From contig NZ_BQHW01000001.1 in the NCBI RefSeq assembly GCF_021602025.1, forward strand, positions 124,001-188,000: a stretch of 64,000 bases of DNA. Reading direction: 5' to 3'. The notes under the pieces were generated by a model. The model was not told the DNA's origin and searched no databases. It worked only from the letters and a program-made list of their open reading frames with translations. Below, piece by piece: positions 56,364 to 64,000 of the stretch. The stretch comes from Pseudomonas ceruminis (GTDB lineage: Bacteria; Pseudomonadota; Gammaproteobacteria; Pseudomonadales; Pseudomonadaceae). Both the position numbers and the translations under genes were made by a program. Within the stretch, counting starts at the first letter, position 1. Each line of letters begins with the position of its first letter.

Positions 56364-57785
56364 ATGAGTGGACAAAACATGCATTCAGGCGAGCTCAAGC
56401 GGGGCCTGAAGAACCGCCATATCCAGTTGATCGCCCTTGGCGGCGCGATTGGTACCGGCCTGTTCCTCGGCTCGGCAGGCGTGATGAAATCCGCCGGCCC
56501 GTCGATGATCCTCGGCTACGCCATCTGCGGCTTCATCGCCTTCATGATCATGCGCCAGCTCGGCGAAATGATCGTAGAAGAGCCGGTGGCCGGTTCGTTC
56601 AGCCACTTTGCCCACAAGTATTGGGGCGGTTTCGCCGGCTTCATGTCGGGCTGGAACTGCTGGGTGCTGTACATCCTGGTGGGCATGTCGGAGCTCACTG
56701 CGGTCGGCAAGTACATCCACTACTGGTGGCCGGAGATCCCGACCTGGGTCACGGCTGCTGGCTTCTTCCTGCTGATCAACGTTATCAACCTGATGAACGT
56801 GAAGGTCTTTGGCGAGGCCGAGTTCTGGTTCGCCATCATCAAGGTCGCGGCGATCGTTGGCATGATCGGCCTGGGTGCCTACCTGTTGACCAGCGGCAGC
56901 GGTGGCCCTGAAGCCTCGGTGACCAACCTGTGGGCCCATGGCGGCTTCTTCCCGCACGGCGTCAGCGGCCTGGTCATGGCATTGGCCTTCATCATGTTCT
57001 CCTTCGGTGGCCTGGAAATGCTCGGTTTCACCGCAGCCGAAGCCGACAAGCCGAAAACCGTGATCCCGAAGGCGATCAACCAGGTCATCTACCGCATCCT
57101 GATCTTCTACATCGGTGCCCTGGTGGTCCTCCTGTCGCTGACCCCCTGGGACAACCTGGTCGCCAGCATCGACGCGTCCGGCGGCAGCTACGGCAGCAGC
57201 CCGTTCGTGCAGGTGTTCTCGCTGCTGGGCAGCGATGTGGCTGCCCACCTGTTGAACTTCGTGGTGTTGACCGCTGCGTTGTCGGTGTACAACAGCGGCA
57301 CCTACTGCAATGCCCGCATGCTGCTGGGCATGGCCGAGCAAGGTGACGCGCCCGCTGCCCTGGCCAAGGTCGACAAGCGCGGTGTGCCGGTACGTTCGAT
57401 CCTGGTATCGGCCGGCGTGACCCTGTTCGCGGTGCTGCTCAACTACTTCATGCCGCAGAATGCCCTGGAGTTGCTGATGTCGTTGGTGGTGGCGACCCTG
57501 GTGATCAACTGGGCGATGATCAGCTACTCGCACCTGAAATTCCGCCAGCACCTGAACCGTACTGGGCAGAAGCCGCTGTTCAAGGCGCTCTGGTACCCCT
57601 ACGGCAACTACATCTGCCTGGCGTTCGTGGTGCTGATCCTGGGCATCATGTTGCAGATCCCGGGTATTCAGATTTCGGTGTACGCGATTCCGGTGTGGGT
57701 GCTGGTGATGTTCTTCCTCTACCTCATCAAGCCCAAGCGCCGGGTACTGGTCAATGGTGGGGCTGCCGGTACTGTGGCCAAGTAA
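56364..57785 (+). CDS. aroP: aromatic amino-acid permease (AroP-like APC transporter)
   Basis: The 473-residue protein has 12 helices of the amino acid-polyamine-organocation fold. The signature LIALGGAIGTGLFLGSAG is near residue 24, and GLEMLGFTAAEADKPKTVIPKAINQVIYRIL near residue 220. It resembles AroP/PheP-type permeases for Phe, Tyr and Trp. Upstream ATG codons exist; ATG 56364 has AGGTGA 8 nt before it. The upstream region has TGTAAA half-sites that may bind PhhR. I recall aroP-type genes near phhAB in P. putida, in line with phhB at the window's end. Confidence 0.92.
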   Translation: MSGQNMHSGELKRGLKNRHIQLIALGGAIGTGLFLGSAGVMKSAGPSMILGYAICGFIAFMIMRQLGEMIVEEPVAGSFSHFAHKYWGGFAGFMSGWNCWVLYILVGMSELTAVGKYIHYWWPEIPTWVTAAGFFLLINVINLMNVKVFGEAEFWFAIIKVAAIVGMIGLGAYLLTSGSGGPEASVTNLWAHGGFFPHGVSGLVMALAFIMFSFGGLEMLGFTAAEADKPKTVIPKAINQVIYRILIFYIGALVVLLSLTPWDNLVASIDASGGSYGSSPFVQVFSLLGSDVAAHLLNFVVLTAALSVYNSGTYCNARMLLGMAEQGDAPAALAKVDKRGVPVRSILVSAGVTLFAVLLNYFMPQNALELLMSLVVATLVINWAMISYSHLKFRQHLNRTGQKPLFKALWYPYGNYICLAFVVLILGIMLQIPGIQISVYAIPVWVLVMFFLYLIKPKRRVLVNGGAAGTVAK

Positions 57786-57803
57786 CAGCTGAACGCCACC
57801 GGC

Positions 57804-57840
57804 AAAACCCGATGTCAGGCGACTGGCATCGGGTTTTTTG
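57804..57840 (+). terminator. intrinsic terminator after aroP
   Basis: AAAACCCGATG pairs with CATCGGGTTTT over a 12-nt loop and runs into a T-run. Confidence 0.9.
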
Positions 57841-57875
57841 TTGCCTGGTCAGGCCCTGACGCTGGCAGGGGGCAT

Positions 57876-58760
57876 TCAGATCTGCTCGAGCAACCAGCTT
57901 CGAAACGCCCGCAGCGAAGGCAGTGCCTCATTCCGCGGTGGATAGATCAGGTAGTAACTGCGCTGGCTGGCGAACGCCGCCCCTGGGCTGAACAGTTCGC
58001 CCTTGGCCAGCTCCTCCTCCACCAGGATCCGCGGTACCAGGCCAATACCGATCCCCGCGCGTACCGCCTGGATAAGGTGCGATGTCAGTTCGAAGCTCGG
58101 CCCCAGGCGCATGGCCCGGTGCGGCAGGCCATGGTGCGAAAACCACTCACCCCAGGCATGGGGGTTGTTGGCGACATTGAGCAGCACCTGGTCGCTGATG
58201 CGTGTCGGGTCCCAGCCCTGCCCATCGCCACCGGCCTCTGGCGGCAGGATCACCACCAGCTCCTCGGCATGCAGGCGATGGCAGATCAGCCCTGGCAGGT
58301 CATGGCTAGCCACGCCGATGGCCGCGTCGATCTCACTGGTGTCGAAATTGATTGCCTCGATCCGTGAATGGATATGCACCAGCATGCCCGGGTGGGCGCT
58401 GTAGAAGGCATGAAGGCGGGGGAGCAGCCATTTGGAACCGAAGGTCGGCAATGTCGCCAGGCGCAGGGTACCCACGCCGGACTGATAGGCCAGGGCCTGC
58501 AAGGTGGCGCTGCGGATGCGCCCCAGTGCCTCGCTCAGCTCGCGCTGATACAGCCGGCCGACGGCGGTCAGCTGCACCTGGCGGCCTTCGCGGCGGAACA
58601 GGGTCAGGCCCAGTTGCTGCTCCAAGGCCTGCACCTGGCGGCTGACCGCGCTTTGCGTCAGCGACAGTTCGGCGGCGGCGCGGGTATAACTTTCATGCCG
58701 TGCCGCCGCCTCGAAAGCCAGCAGCAGCGACATGGACGGGGTCAGGTGACGGTAATTCAT
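57876..58760 (-). CDS. LysR-family regulator (GcvA-like)
   Basis: A 294-residue LysR protein of the GcvA-type group: SMSLLLAFEAAARHESYTRAAAELSLTQSAVSRQVQALEQQLG. The effector domain starts near residue 95. It is divergent from the FAD/Fe-S dehydrogenase at 58911 with a 150-bp gap, so it is the likely regulator of that gene. The inducer is unknown. Confidence 0.92.
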   Translation of the reverse strand: MNYRHLTPSMSLLLAFEAAARHESYTRAAAELSLTQSAVSRQVQALEQQLGLTLFRREGRQVQLTAVGRLYQRELSEALGRIRSATLQALAYQSGVGTLRLATLPTFGSKWLLPRLHAFYSAHPGMLVHIHSRIEAINFDTSEIDAAIGVASHDLPGLICHRLHAEELVVILPPEAGGDGQGWDPTRISDQVLLNVANNPHAWGEWFSHHGLPHRAMRLGPSFELTSHLIQAVRAGIGIGLVPRILVEEELAKGELFSPGAAFASQRSYYLIYPPRNEALPSLRAFRSWLLEQI

Positions 58761-58910
58761 TCATAAAAGTCATTGATAGCGGCAGGATTATCCGTTTGCC
58801 CCTGAGGCAAAACTACAGGAACATTGGCCTACACGTCATCCCTGCATGCAGCGACCCATGCCGGAACGACAAGATTTCCGTGAATTAGCCCCTAAAGAGG
58901 CCATCCTTCG

Positions 58911-61900
58911 ATGATCGCCCAGCTGCCGACCCTTGCTCCCGCCACAGCGCCGAGTGCCCACTACCCCGAATTCCTCGAAGCCCTGCGCAACAGCGGCTTC
59001 CGCGGCCAGATCAGTGCCGACTACGGTACGCGCACGGTGCTGGCCACCGATAACTCCATCTATCAGCGTTTGCCCCAGGCCGCAGTGTTCCCCCAAGACG
59101 CTGACGACGTGGCCCGCGTGGCGGCCCTGATGGCCGAGGAGCGCTTTCAGCAGGTCAAGCTGACTCCGCGAGGCGGTGGAACTGGCACCAACGGCCAGTC
59201 GCTCACCGACGGCATCGTTGTCGACCTGTCGCGGCACATGAACAACATCCTGGAAATCAACGTCGAAGAGCGTTGGGTGCGGGTGCAGGCCGGTGTGGTC
59301 AAAGACCAGCTCAATGCCGCGCTCAAGCCCCATGGCCTGTTTTTCGCGCCCGAGCTGTCCACCTCCAACCGCGCCACCGTCGGCGGCATGATCAACACCG
59401 ACGCCAGTGGCCAGGGTAGCTGCACCTACGGTAAAACCCGCGACCACGTGCTCGAGCTGCACAGCGTGCTGCTGGGTGGCGAGCGCCTGCACAGTCTGCC
59501 GATCGACGATGCAGCGCTCGAGCAGGCGTGCGCCGCGCCGGGCCGGGTCGGCGAGGTGTATCGCACAGCGCGCCACATCCAGCAAACCCAGGCCGAACTG
59601 ATCGAAACCACCTTCCCCAAGCTCAACCGCTGCCTGACCGGTTACGACCTGGCGCACCTGCGCGACGAGCAGGGCCGCTTCAACCTCAACAGCGTGCTGT
59701 GCGGTGCCGAAGGATCGTTGGGTTACGTGGTCGAAGCCAAGCTCAACGTGCTGCCGATCCCCAAGTACGCAGTGCTGGTCAACGTCCGCTACACCAGCTT
59801 CATGGATGCGCTGCGCGATGCCAACGCGTTGATGGCGCACAAGCCGCTGTCGATCGAGACGGTGGACTCCAAGGTATTGATGCTGGCGATGAAGGACATC
59901 GTCTGGCACAGCGTCGCTGAATACTTCCCGGCCGACGCCGAGCGCCCGACCCTGGGTATCAACCTGGTGGAGTTCTGCGGCGATGAGCCGGCCGAGGTCA
60001 ATGCCCGGGTCGAAGCCTTCGTCGAGCACCTGCAGCGCGACACCAGCGTCGAGCGCCTGGGCCACACCTTGGCTGAAGGTGCCGAGGCGGTGACCCGTGT
60101 CTATACCATGCGCAAGCGTTCGGTGGGCTTGCTGGGCAACGTCGAGGGCGAAGTGCGCCCGCAGCCGTTCGTTGAAGATACCGCCGTGCCGCCAGAGCAG
60201 TTGGCCGACTACATCGCCGACTTCCGTGCGCTGCTCGATGGCCATGGCCTGGCCTATGGCATGTTCGGCCACGTCGACGCTGGCGTGCTGCATGTGCGCC
60301 CGGCACTGGACATGAAGGACCCGGCCCAGGCGGCGCTGGTCAAGCCGATCTCCGATGCCGTGGCGGCCTTGACCAAGCGCTACGGTGGCCTGCTGTGGGG
60401 CGAACATGGCAAGGGCTTGCGTTCGGAATACGTGCCGCAGTACTTCGGTGAGCTGTACCCGGCGCTGCAGCGCCTCAAAGGGGCCTTCGACCCGCGCAAC
60501 CAGCTCAACCCCGGGAAGATCTGCACCCCCCCCGACAGCGCCGAAGGTTTGACCAAGGTCGATGGTGTGACCCTGCGAGGTGATCTGGACCGGACCATCG
60601 ACGAGCGTGTGTGGCAGGACTTCGCCAGCGCCGTGCACTGCAACGGCAACGGTGCCTGTTACAACTATGACCCCAATGACGCCATGTGCCCGTCGTGGAA
60701 AGCCACCCGCGAGCGCCAGCATTCGCCCAAGGGGCGTGCCTCGCTGATGCGTGAGTGGCTGCGTCTGCAAGGCCAGGCGAACATCGACGTGCTGGACGCG
60801 GCGCGCAACAAGGTGTCCTGGCTCAAGGGCCTGCCAGCACGGCTGCGCAACAACCGCGCACGCCGCCAGGGCCAGGAAGATTTCTCCCATGAGGTGTACG
60901 ATGCCATGGCCGGTTGCCTGGCGTGCAAGTCGTGCGCCGGCCAGTGCCCGATCAAGGTCAACGTACCGGACTTCCGTTCGCGCTTCCTCGAGCTGTACCA
61001 CGGGCGCTACCAGCGCCCGCTGCGTGATTACCTGATCGGCTCGCTGGAGTTCACCATTCCCTACCTGGCCCACGCGCCGGGGTTGTACAACGCGGTGATG
61101 GGGTCGAAATGGGTGAGTAAGCTGCTGGCGGACAAGGTGGGCATGGTCGACAGCCCGCTGATCAGCCGTTTCAACTTCCAGTCCACGCTGACGCGCTGCC
61201 GGGTTGGTGTGGCCAGCGTGCCAGCGTTGCGCGAACTGACGCCGGCCCAACGCCAGCGTAGCATCGTGCTGGTGCAGGATGCCTTTACCCGCTACTTCGA
61301 GACACCACTGCTGGCAGCGTTCATCGAGCTGGCCCATCGGCTGGGGCACCGTGTGTTCCTGGCGCCCTACAGCGCCAACGGCAAGCCGCTGCACGTACAG
61401 GGCTTCCTCGGTGCCTTCGCTAAGGCGGCCGTCCGTAATGCTACCCAGCTCAAGGCCTTGGCCGACTGCGGTGTGCCGCTGGTGGGCCTGGACCCGGCGA
61501 TGACCCTGGTTTATCGCCAGGAGTACCAGAAAGTGCCGGGCCTGGAAGGCAGCCCCAAGGTGCTGCTGCCACAGGAATGGCTGATGGATGTGCTGCCTGA
61601 GCAGCCGGCGACGGCGCCTGGTCGTTTCCGCCTGATGGCGCACTGCACGGAGAAGACCAATGTGCCGGCCAGCACCAAACAGTGGGAGCAAGTGTTCGCT
61701 CGCCTGGGCCTGACGCTGGTGACCGAGGCTACGGGCTGCTGTGGCATGTCAGGTACTTATGGGCATGAGGCGCGCAACCAGGAAACGTCGCGGACCATTT
61801 TCGAGCAGTCGTGGGCGACCAAGCTGGACAAGGAAGGCGAAGCGCTGGCGACCGGGTACTCGTGCCGTAGCCAGGTCAAGCGCATGACTGAACGGCAGAT

Positions 61901-61943
61901 GCGCCATCCGCTGGAAGTGGTGTTGCAGCACGCGCAGCGGTAA
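58911..61943 (+). CDS. ydiJ: FAD- and Fe-S-binding dehydrogenase (YdiJ/D-2-hydroxyglutarate dehydrogenase type)
   Basis: A 1010-residue fusion. An N-terminal FAD-binding PCMH domain (RGGGTGTNGQSLTDGIVVDLSRHMNNI near residue 85) is followed by an FAD-oxidase C domain, a ferredoxin part with CLACKSCAGQCPIKV near residue 670, and a C-terminal CCG-type domain (ATGCCGMSGTYGHE near 940). The plan matches E. coli YdiJ (1018 residues), an FAD-linked oxidase proposed to act on D-2-hydroxy acids. Cytoplasmic, electron acceptor unknown. Start ATG 58911 is in a good context (AAGAGG upstream). A divergent LysR lies upstream and a bidirectional terminator downstream. Confidence 0.9.
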   Translation: MIAQLPTLAPATAPSAHYPEFLEALRNSGFRGQISADYGTRTVLATDNSIYQRLPQAAVFPQDADDVARVAALMAEERFQQVKLTPRGGGTGTNGQSLTDGIVVDLSRHMNNILEINVEERWVRVQAGVVKDQLNAALKPHGLFFAPELSTSNRATVGGMINTDASGQGSCTYGKTRDHVLELHSVLLGGERLHSLPIDDAALEQACAAPGRVGEVYRTARHIQQTQAELIETTFPKLNRCLTGYDLAHLRDEQGRFNLNSVLCGAEGSLGYVVEAKLNVLPIPKYAVLVNVRYTSFMDALRDANALMAHKPLSIETVDSKVLMLAMKDIVWHSVAEYFPADAERPTLGINLVEFCGDEPAEVNARVEAFVEHLQRDTSVERLGHTLAEGAEAVTRVYTMRKRSVGLLGNVEGEVRPQPFVEDTAVPPEQLADYIADFRALLDGHGLAYGMFGHVDAGVLHVRPALDMKDPAQAALVKPISDAVAALTKRYGGLLWGEHGKGLRSEYVPQYFGELYPALQRLKGAFDPRNQLNPGKICTPPDSAEGLTKVDGVTLRGDLDRTIDERVWQDFASAVHCNGNGACYNYDPNDAMCPSWKATRERQHSPKGRASLMREWLRLQGQANIDVLDAARNKVSWLKGLPARLRNNRARRQGQEDFSHEVYDAMAGCLACKSCAGQCPIKVNVPDFRSRFLELYHGRYQRPLRDYLIGSLEFTIPYLAHAPGLYNAVMGSKWVSKLLADKVGMVDSPLISRFNFQSTLTRCRVGVASVPALRELTPAQRQRSIVLVQDAFTRYFETPLLAAFIELAHRLGHRVFLAPYSANGKPLHVQGFLGAFAKAAVRNATQLKALADCGVPLVGLDPAMTLVYRQEYQKVPGLEGSPKVLLPQEWLMDVLPEQPATAPGRFRLMAHCTEKTNVPASTKQWEQVFARLGLTLVTEATGCCGMSGTYGHEARNQETSRTIFEQSWATKLDKEGEALATGYSCRSQVKRMTERQMRHPLEVVLQHAQR

Positions 61944-61953
61944 ATCTGCGGTG

Positions 61954-61984
61954 GCCTTTTCGCGGGGTTGTCCCGCGAAAAGGC
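61954..61984. terminator. bidirectional terminator
   Basis: A perfect 13-bp inverted repeat (GCCTTTTCGCGGG / CCCGCGAAAAGGC) with a 5-nt loop between the convergent ydiJ and MFS genes; A- and T-rich flanks of the stem work both ways. Confidence 0.8.
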
Positions 61985-62003
61985 TGTTACACGCGTCGCA
62001 GCA

Positions 62004-63203
62004 TCAAGCCTGCGGCAGGGTTTGCCGAGCCTGCCGCGCCTGCCGGTAAAGGTACAGGCTCAATACCAGCCCGCCGCAGGCTGCCGCCGCCGCGAAGAGA
62101 AACATCGAAGCAAAGCCAAACCCCGACGCCACCGCGCCCACCAGCGGCCCGGTAATCCCCAGCGACAAGTCGACGAACAGTGAATAGGCGCCTACCGCCG
62201 CCCCGCGGTTGGCAGCAGACACCTGGTTCACCGCCTCTACGCCCAGCGCGGGGAACACCAGCGAGAAGCCAAAGCCACTGAGCGCTGCGCCGGCCAATGC
62301 CATCTCGGCGCTCGGCGCCAACCACAGCATCAGCAAGCCCAGTGTCTCCACTGACAGGCATGCGATCGCCACGCGAAACCCGCCAATGCGGTTGATCAAG
62401 TTGCCGAACAGCAGGCGTGCGCTGATGAAGCTGGCGCCGAACAGGCTCAGCGTAAGGGCCGCGTTTTCCCAGCCATGGCTGGCGTAGTACAGGGTGATGA
62501 AGGTGGCGATGGTGCCGAAGCCGATCGAGCCGAGTGCGAGCCCCGAACCGTGGGGGAACACTTTACCCAGCACCTGCAGAAACGGCAGGCGCACGCCGCT
62601 GACAATTGGCGCGGCGCGTTTTGGCCATGCCAGCAGCAGGCCAGCTGCGCACAGCAAAAGGATGCTTACCCCCATGCTCCAAAGGCCCAGGCTCTTGACC
62701 ATGAGCACGCCTAGCGGGGCGCCGATGGCCAGTGCGCCGTAACTGGCGATGCCATTCCAGGAGATGACCTTGGCAGTATTTTGCGCCCCGACCCGGCCGA
62801 TACCCCAGCCGATCGAGCCGGAGCCCACCAGGCTTTCGGCGCTGCCCAGCACCAGGCGGCCAACCAGCAGGCAGGCCAGGCTCAGCCAGGGCAGGTGGGT
62901 CAGGAAGGCACAGGCCAGCATGAAGACGCCGCTCACGCCGCAGCCGGCAAGGCCGTACATGACGGCCCTCTTGCTGCCCTGGTTGTCGATGATGCGGCTG
63001 GCGGTAGGGCGGCTGAGCAACGTGGCCAGGTACTGCACGCTGATCACCAGGCCGGCGATCACGGTGCTGAAACCCAGGTCGTTGTGCACATAGCTGGGCA
63101 ACACGGCCAGGGGAATGCCGATGTTCAGGTAGCCGATGAACGTGAAAAGGACGATGGAGACCACTTGCAGGGTGACCGCAAGGGGGCGCGGTGAGTCGGG
63201 CAT
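62004..63203 (-). CDS. MFS transporter (YhhS-like)
   Basis: A 399-residue, 12-helix major facilitator. The start [35 protein letters not shown] and the [23 protein letters not shown] loop between helices 2 and 3 fit the YhhS/YfcJ drug- or sugar-efflux group. Substrate unknown. The upstream region has an 11-bp inverted repeat at 63233-63282. Confidence 0.92.
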   Translation of the reverse strand: MPDSPRPLAVTLQVVSIVLFTFIGYLNIGIPLAVLPSYVHNDLGFSTVIAGLVISVQYLATLLSRPTASRIIDNQGSKRAVMYGLAGCGVSGVFMLACAFLTHLPWLSLACLLVGRLVLGSAESLVGSGSIGWGIGRVGAQNTAKVISWNGIASYGALAIGAPLGVLMVKSLGLWSMGVSILLLCAAGLLLAWPKRAAPIVSGVRLPFLQVLGKVFPHGSGLALGSIGFGTIATFITLYYASHGWENAALTLSLFGASFISARLLFGNLINRIGGFRVAIACLSVETLGLLMLWLAPSAEMALAGAALSGFGFSLVFPALGVEAVNQVSAANRGAAVGAYSLFVDLSLGITGPLVGAVASGFGFASMFLFAAAAACGGLVLSLYLYRQARQARQTLPQA

Positions 63204-63232
63204 GGGGGCCTACAGGGAAGAAGTTCAGGACG

Positions 63233-63282
63233 GTGTGAAAACGTGATGAAGGCGGTAGTCCGCAGGTCAGCCGTTTTCACAC
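63233..63282. promoter_or_regulatory. 11-bp perfect inverted repeat
   Basis: GTGTGAAAACG (63233-63243) and CGTTTTCACAC (63272-63282) are separated by 28 bp that hold a small GCGG-TAGT-CCGC hairpin. The structure is between the MFS gene and the 41-residue gene. It could be a terminator for the latter or an operator for the former. Confidence 0.45.
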
Positions 63283-63299
63283 AGTCGGGGGATGCGCGG

Positions 63300-63425
63300 T
63301 TATTCCTGGTCAGCGCTGGATTGATCGTCGCCATCCTCGACGGCAGGCGTCGGTTCGGAGTGAGCGGCAACGGTTTGCTCTTCGGGGTTCAGGCTTGGGA
63401 AGGGAAGATTCGGGATTTCGTGCAT
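63300..63425 (-). CDS. 41-residue small acidic protein
   Basis: The frame MHEIPNLPFPSLNPEEQTVA then AHSEPTPAVEDGDDQSSADQE has GAGGA about 8 nt before ATG 63425 and a compact acidic composition. The longer frame extends upstream over non-coding sequence. It has no membrane segment. Such short acidic proteins are common in Pseudomonas and unnamed; it may be an intrinsically disordered partner protein. Confidence 0.6.
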   Translation of the reverse strand: MHEIPNLPFPSLNPEEQTVAAHSEPTPAVEDGDDQSSADQE

Positions 63426-63585
63426 CTCGTCGTTCCTCGCAAGTGTGAGTGAAAAGGCTGCGCCAGGCGCGTTTGGAGCTTCGTAAAGCTGACGCAGGAT
63501 ACACAAGTCTGGATGACAGTTTGTAAATTTTCCCCGTCGCTTGTCGGTTTTGCGGGCGGCTACCGGACATTTTTCTGGCAAAAAA

Positions 63586-63679
63586 GGGCCGCTGGGCGCC
63601 CCATTGGCGAGCAAGCCTGCGTCCACAACACCGGTGTTGTTGGAGCGGGTTTACCCACGAGCGGGGCGCGCAGCGGCCC
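63586..63679. terminator. large stem-loop downstream of phhB
   Basis: 17-bp arms (63586-63602 and 63663-63679, one mismatch) enclose a REP-like sequence and a perfect 16-bp palindrome ACAACACCGGTGTTGT at 63625-63640. It lies just after the phhB stop on the minus strand, so it probably terminates or stabilises the phh transcript. Confidence 0.6.
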
Positions 63680-63689
63680 TGTTTACCGG

Positions 63690-64000
63690 TTACTTACGGC
63701 CTTCAGCCGTCTCGGCAACCTTGTCGGTACGCGCGCACATGATGAAGTCGTTGCGGTGCAGGCCTTTGATCGAGTGGCTCCACCAGGTTACGGTGACCTT
63801 GCCCCACTCGGTCAGAAGGCCCGGGTGGTGGCCTTCGGCTTCCGCGATTTCGCCCACGGCGTTGGTAAAGGCCAGGGCATGCTTGAAGTTCTTGAACAGA
63901 AACACGCGCTCCAGCTCCATGTGGCCGTCACGCACTTCGATGTTCCAGTCCGGGATCTCGCGGATCAGCTCGGCCAGCTCGTCATCGGTGACTTTCGGCG
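63690..64000 (-). CDS. phhB: pterin-4-alpha-carbinolamine dehydratase, partial
   Basis: The frame is open to the window end, so the N-terminal residues are missing. The visible 103 residues contain [61 protein letters not shown], the full dehydratase core. The enzyme regenerates the pterin cofactor of phenylalanine hydroxylase (PhhA). phhA would be expected upstream of it, beyond the end of the window. The presence of aroP nearby fits an aromatic amino-acid locus. Confidence 0.95.
   Translation of the reverse strand, partial: PKVTDDELAELIREIPDWNIEVRDGHMELERVFLFKNFKHALAFTNAVGEIAEAEGHHPGLLTEWGKVTVTWWSHSIKGLHRNDFIMCARTDKVAETAEGRK

Noticed and set aside
58836-61691. A 951-codon open frame on the minus strand
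   Set aside because: It runs antisense to the whole ydiJ gene, has no domain motifs and a composition rich in His, Gln and Arg, as expected for a shadow of a high-GC3 gene.

Overview
The window is 64 kb of GC-rich, densely coding chromosome from a Pseudomonas of the P. putida group. Support for this comes from several sources. There are P. putida-type REP palindromes (around 7896, 20569, 42029, 47557). The block guanidinobutyrase / LysR regulator / PAS chemoreceptor matches the gbuA-gbuR neighbourhood of Pseudomonas. The overall order (aer-like receptor, DTW protein, TolC/LapE, DUF454, YecA, RecQ, MarR, patatin, ... AroP, LysR, YdiJ, PhhB) agrees, as far as I recall, with the PP_4491 to PP_4523 stretch of P. 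putida KT2440. No rRNA, tRNA, CRISPR array, insertion sequence or prophage was recognised.

Layout. 1-14.9 kb: a partial acetyltransferase, an ABC exporter, a periplasmic cyclophilin, a hydrolase, LysR regulators, azoreductase, three small-molecule transporter genes, a MscS-type channel, a DEAD-box helicase, small envelope and hypothetical proteins, an EamA exporter and an MFS exporter. 15.0-20.6 kb: a 42-residue protein, a sodium:solute symporter, guanidinobutyrase (gbuA), its LysR regulator (gbuR) and an Aer-type energy-taxis receptor. 20.7-34.5 kb: a DTW tRNA-modification protein, then a complete type I secretion operon (TolC/LapE, ABC/LapB, HlyD/LapC) facing away from a 2547-residue RTX adhesin with a LapA-type retention module. 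This is the accessory highlight of the window. 34.6-47.5 kb: DUF454, YecA, RecQ, MarR, a PlpD-type patatin, a SelW-like protein, EamA, two AraC regulators, an LpxH-like phosphatase, DUF962, TrkH and a nitroreductase. 47.6-50.3 kb: a two-component system with a Spy/CpxP-like periplasmic gene between regulator and sensor. 50.4-55.7 kb: YciI, YciB, RNase AM, a Sua5/YciO protein, ScpA, ScpB and RluB. 56-64 kb: an aromatic amino-acid permease with a long leader, LysR, a YdiJ-type FAD/Fe-S dehydrogenase, an MFS transporter, a 41-residue protein and partial phhB.

Functional links. The lapE-lapB-lapC operon and the divergent adhesin form a self-contained cell-surface adhesion system. The adhesin's N-terminus carries a di-alanine site like the one cut by LapG, but with PAAG instead of TAAG. 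LapD and LapG are not in the window and would have to be encoded elsewhere. The adhesin is built of 243-residue two-part modules repeated every 729-732 bp, and one block has been duplicated almost without change. Its modules carry regularly placed cysteines, which is unusual for a type I secreted adhesin.

Limits. All calls come from reading the sequence and translations. Comparisons with named strains are from memory and marked as such. Promoters and operators are pattern-based suggestions.
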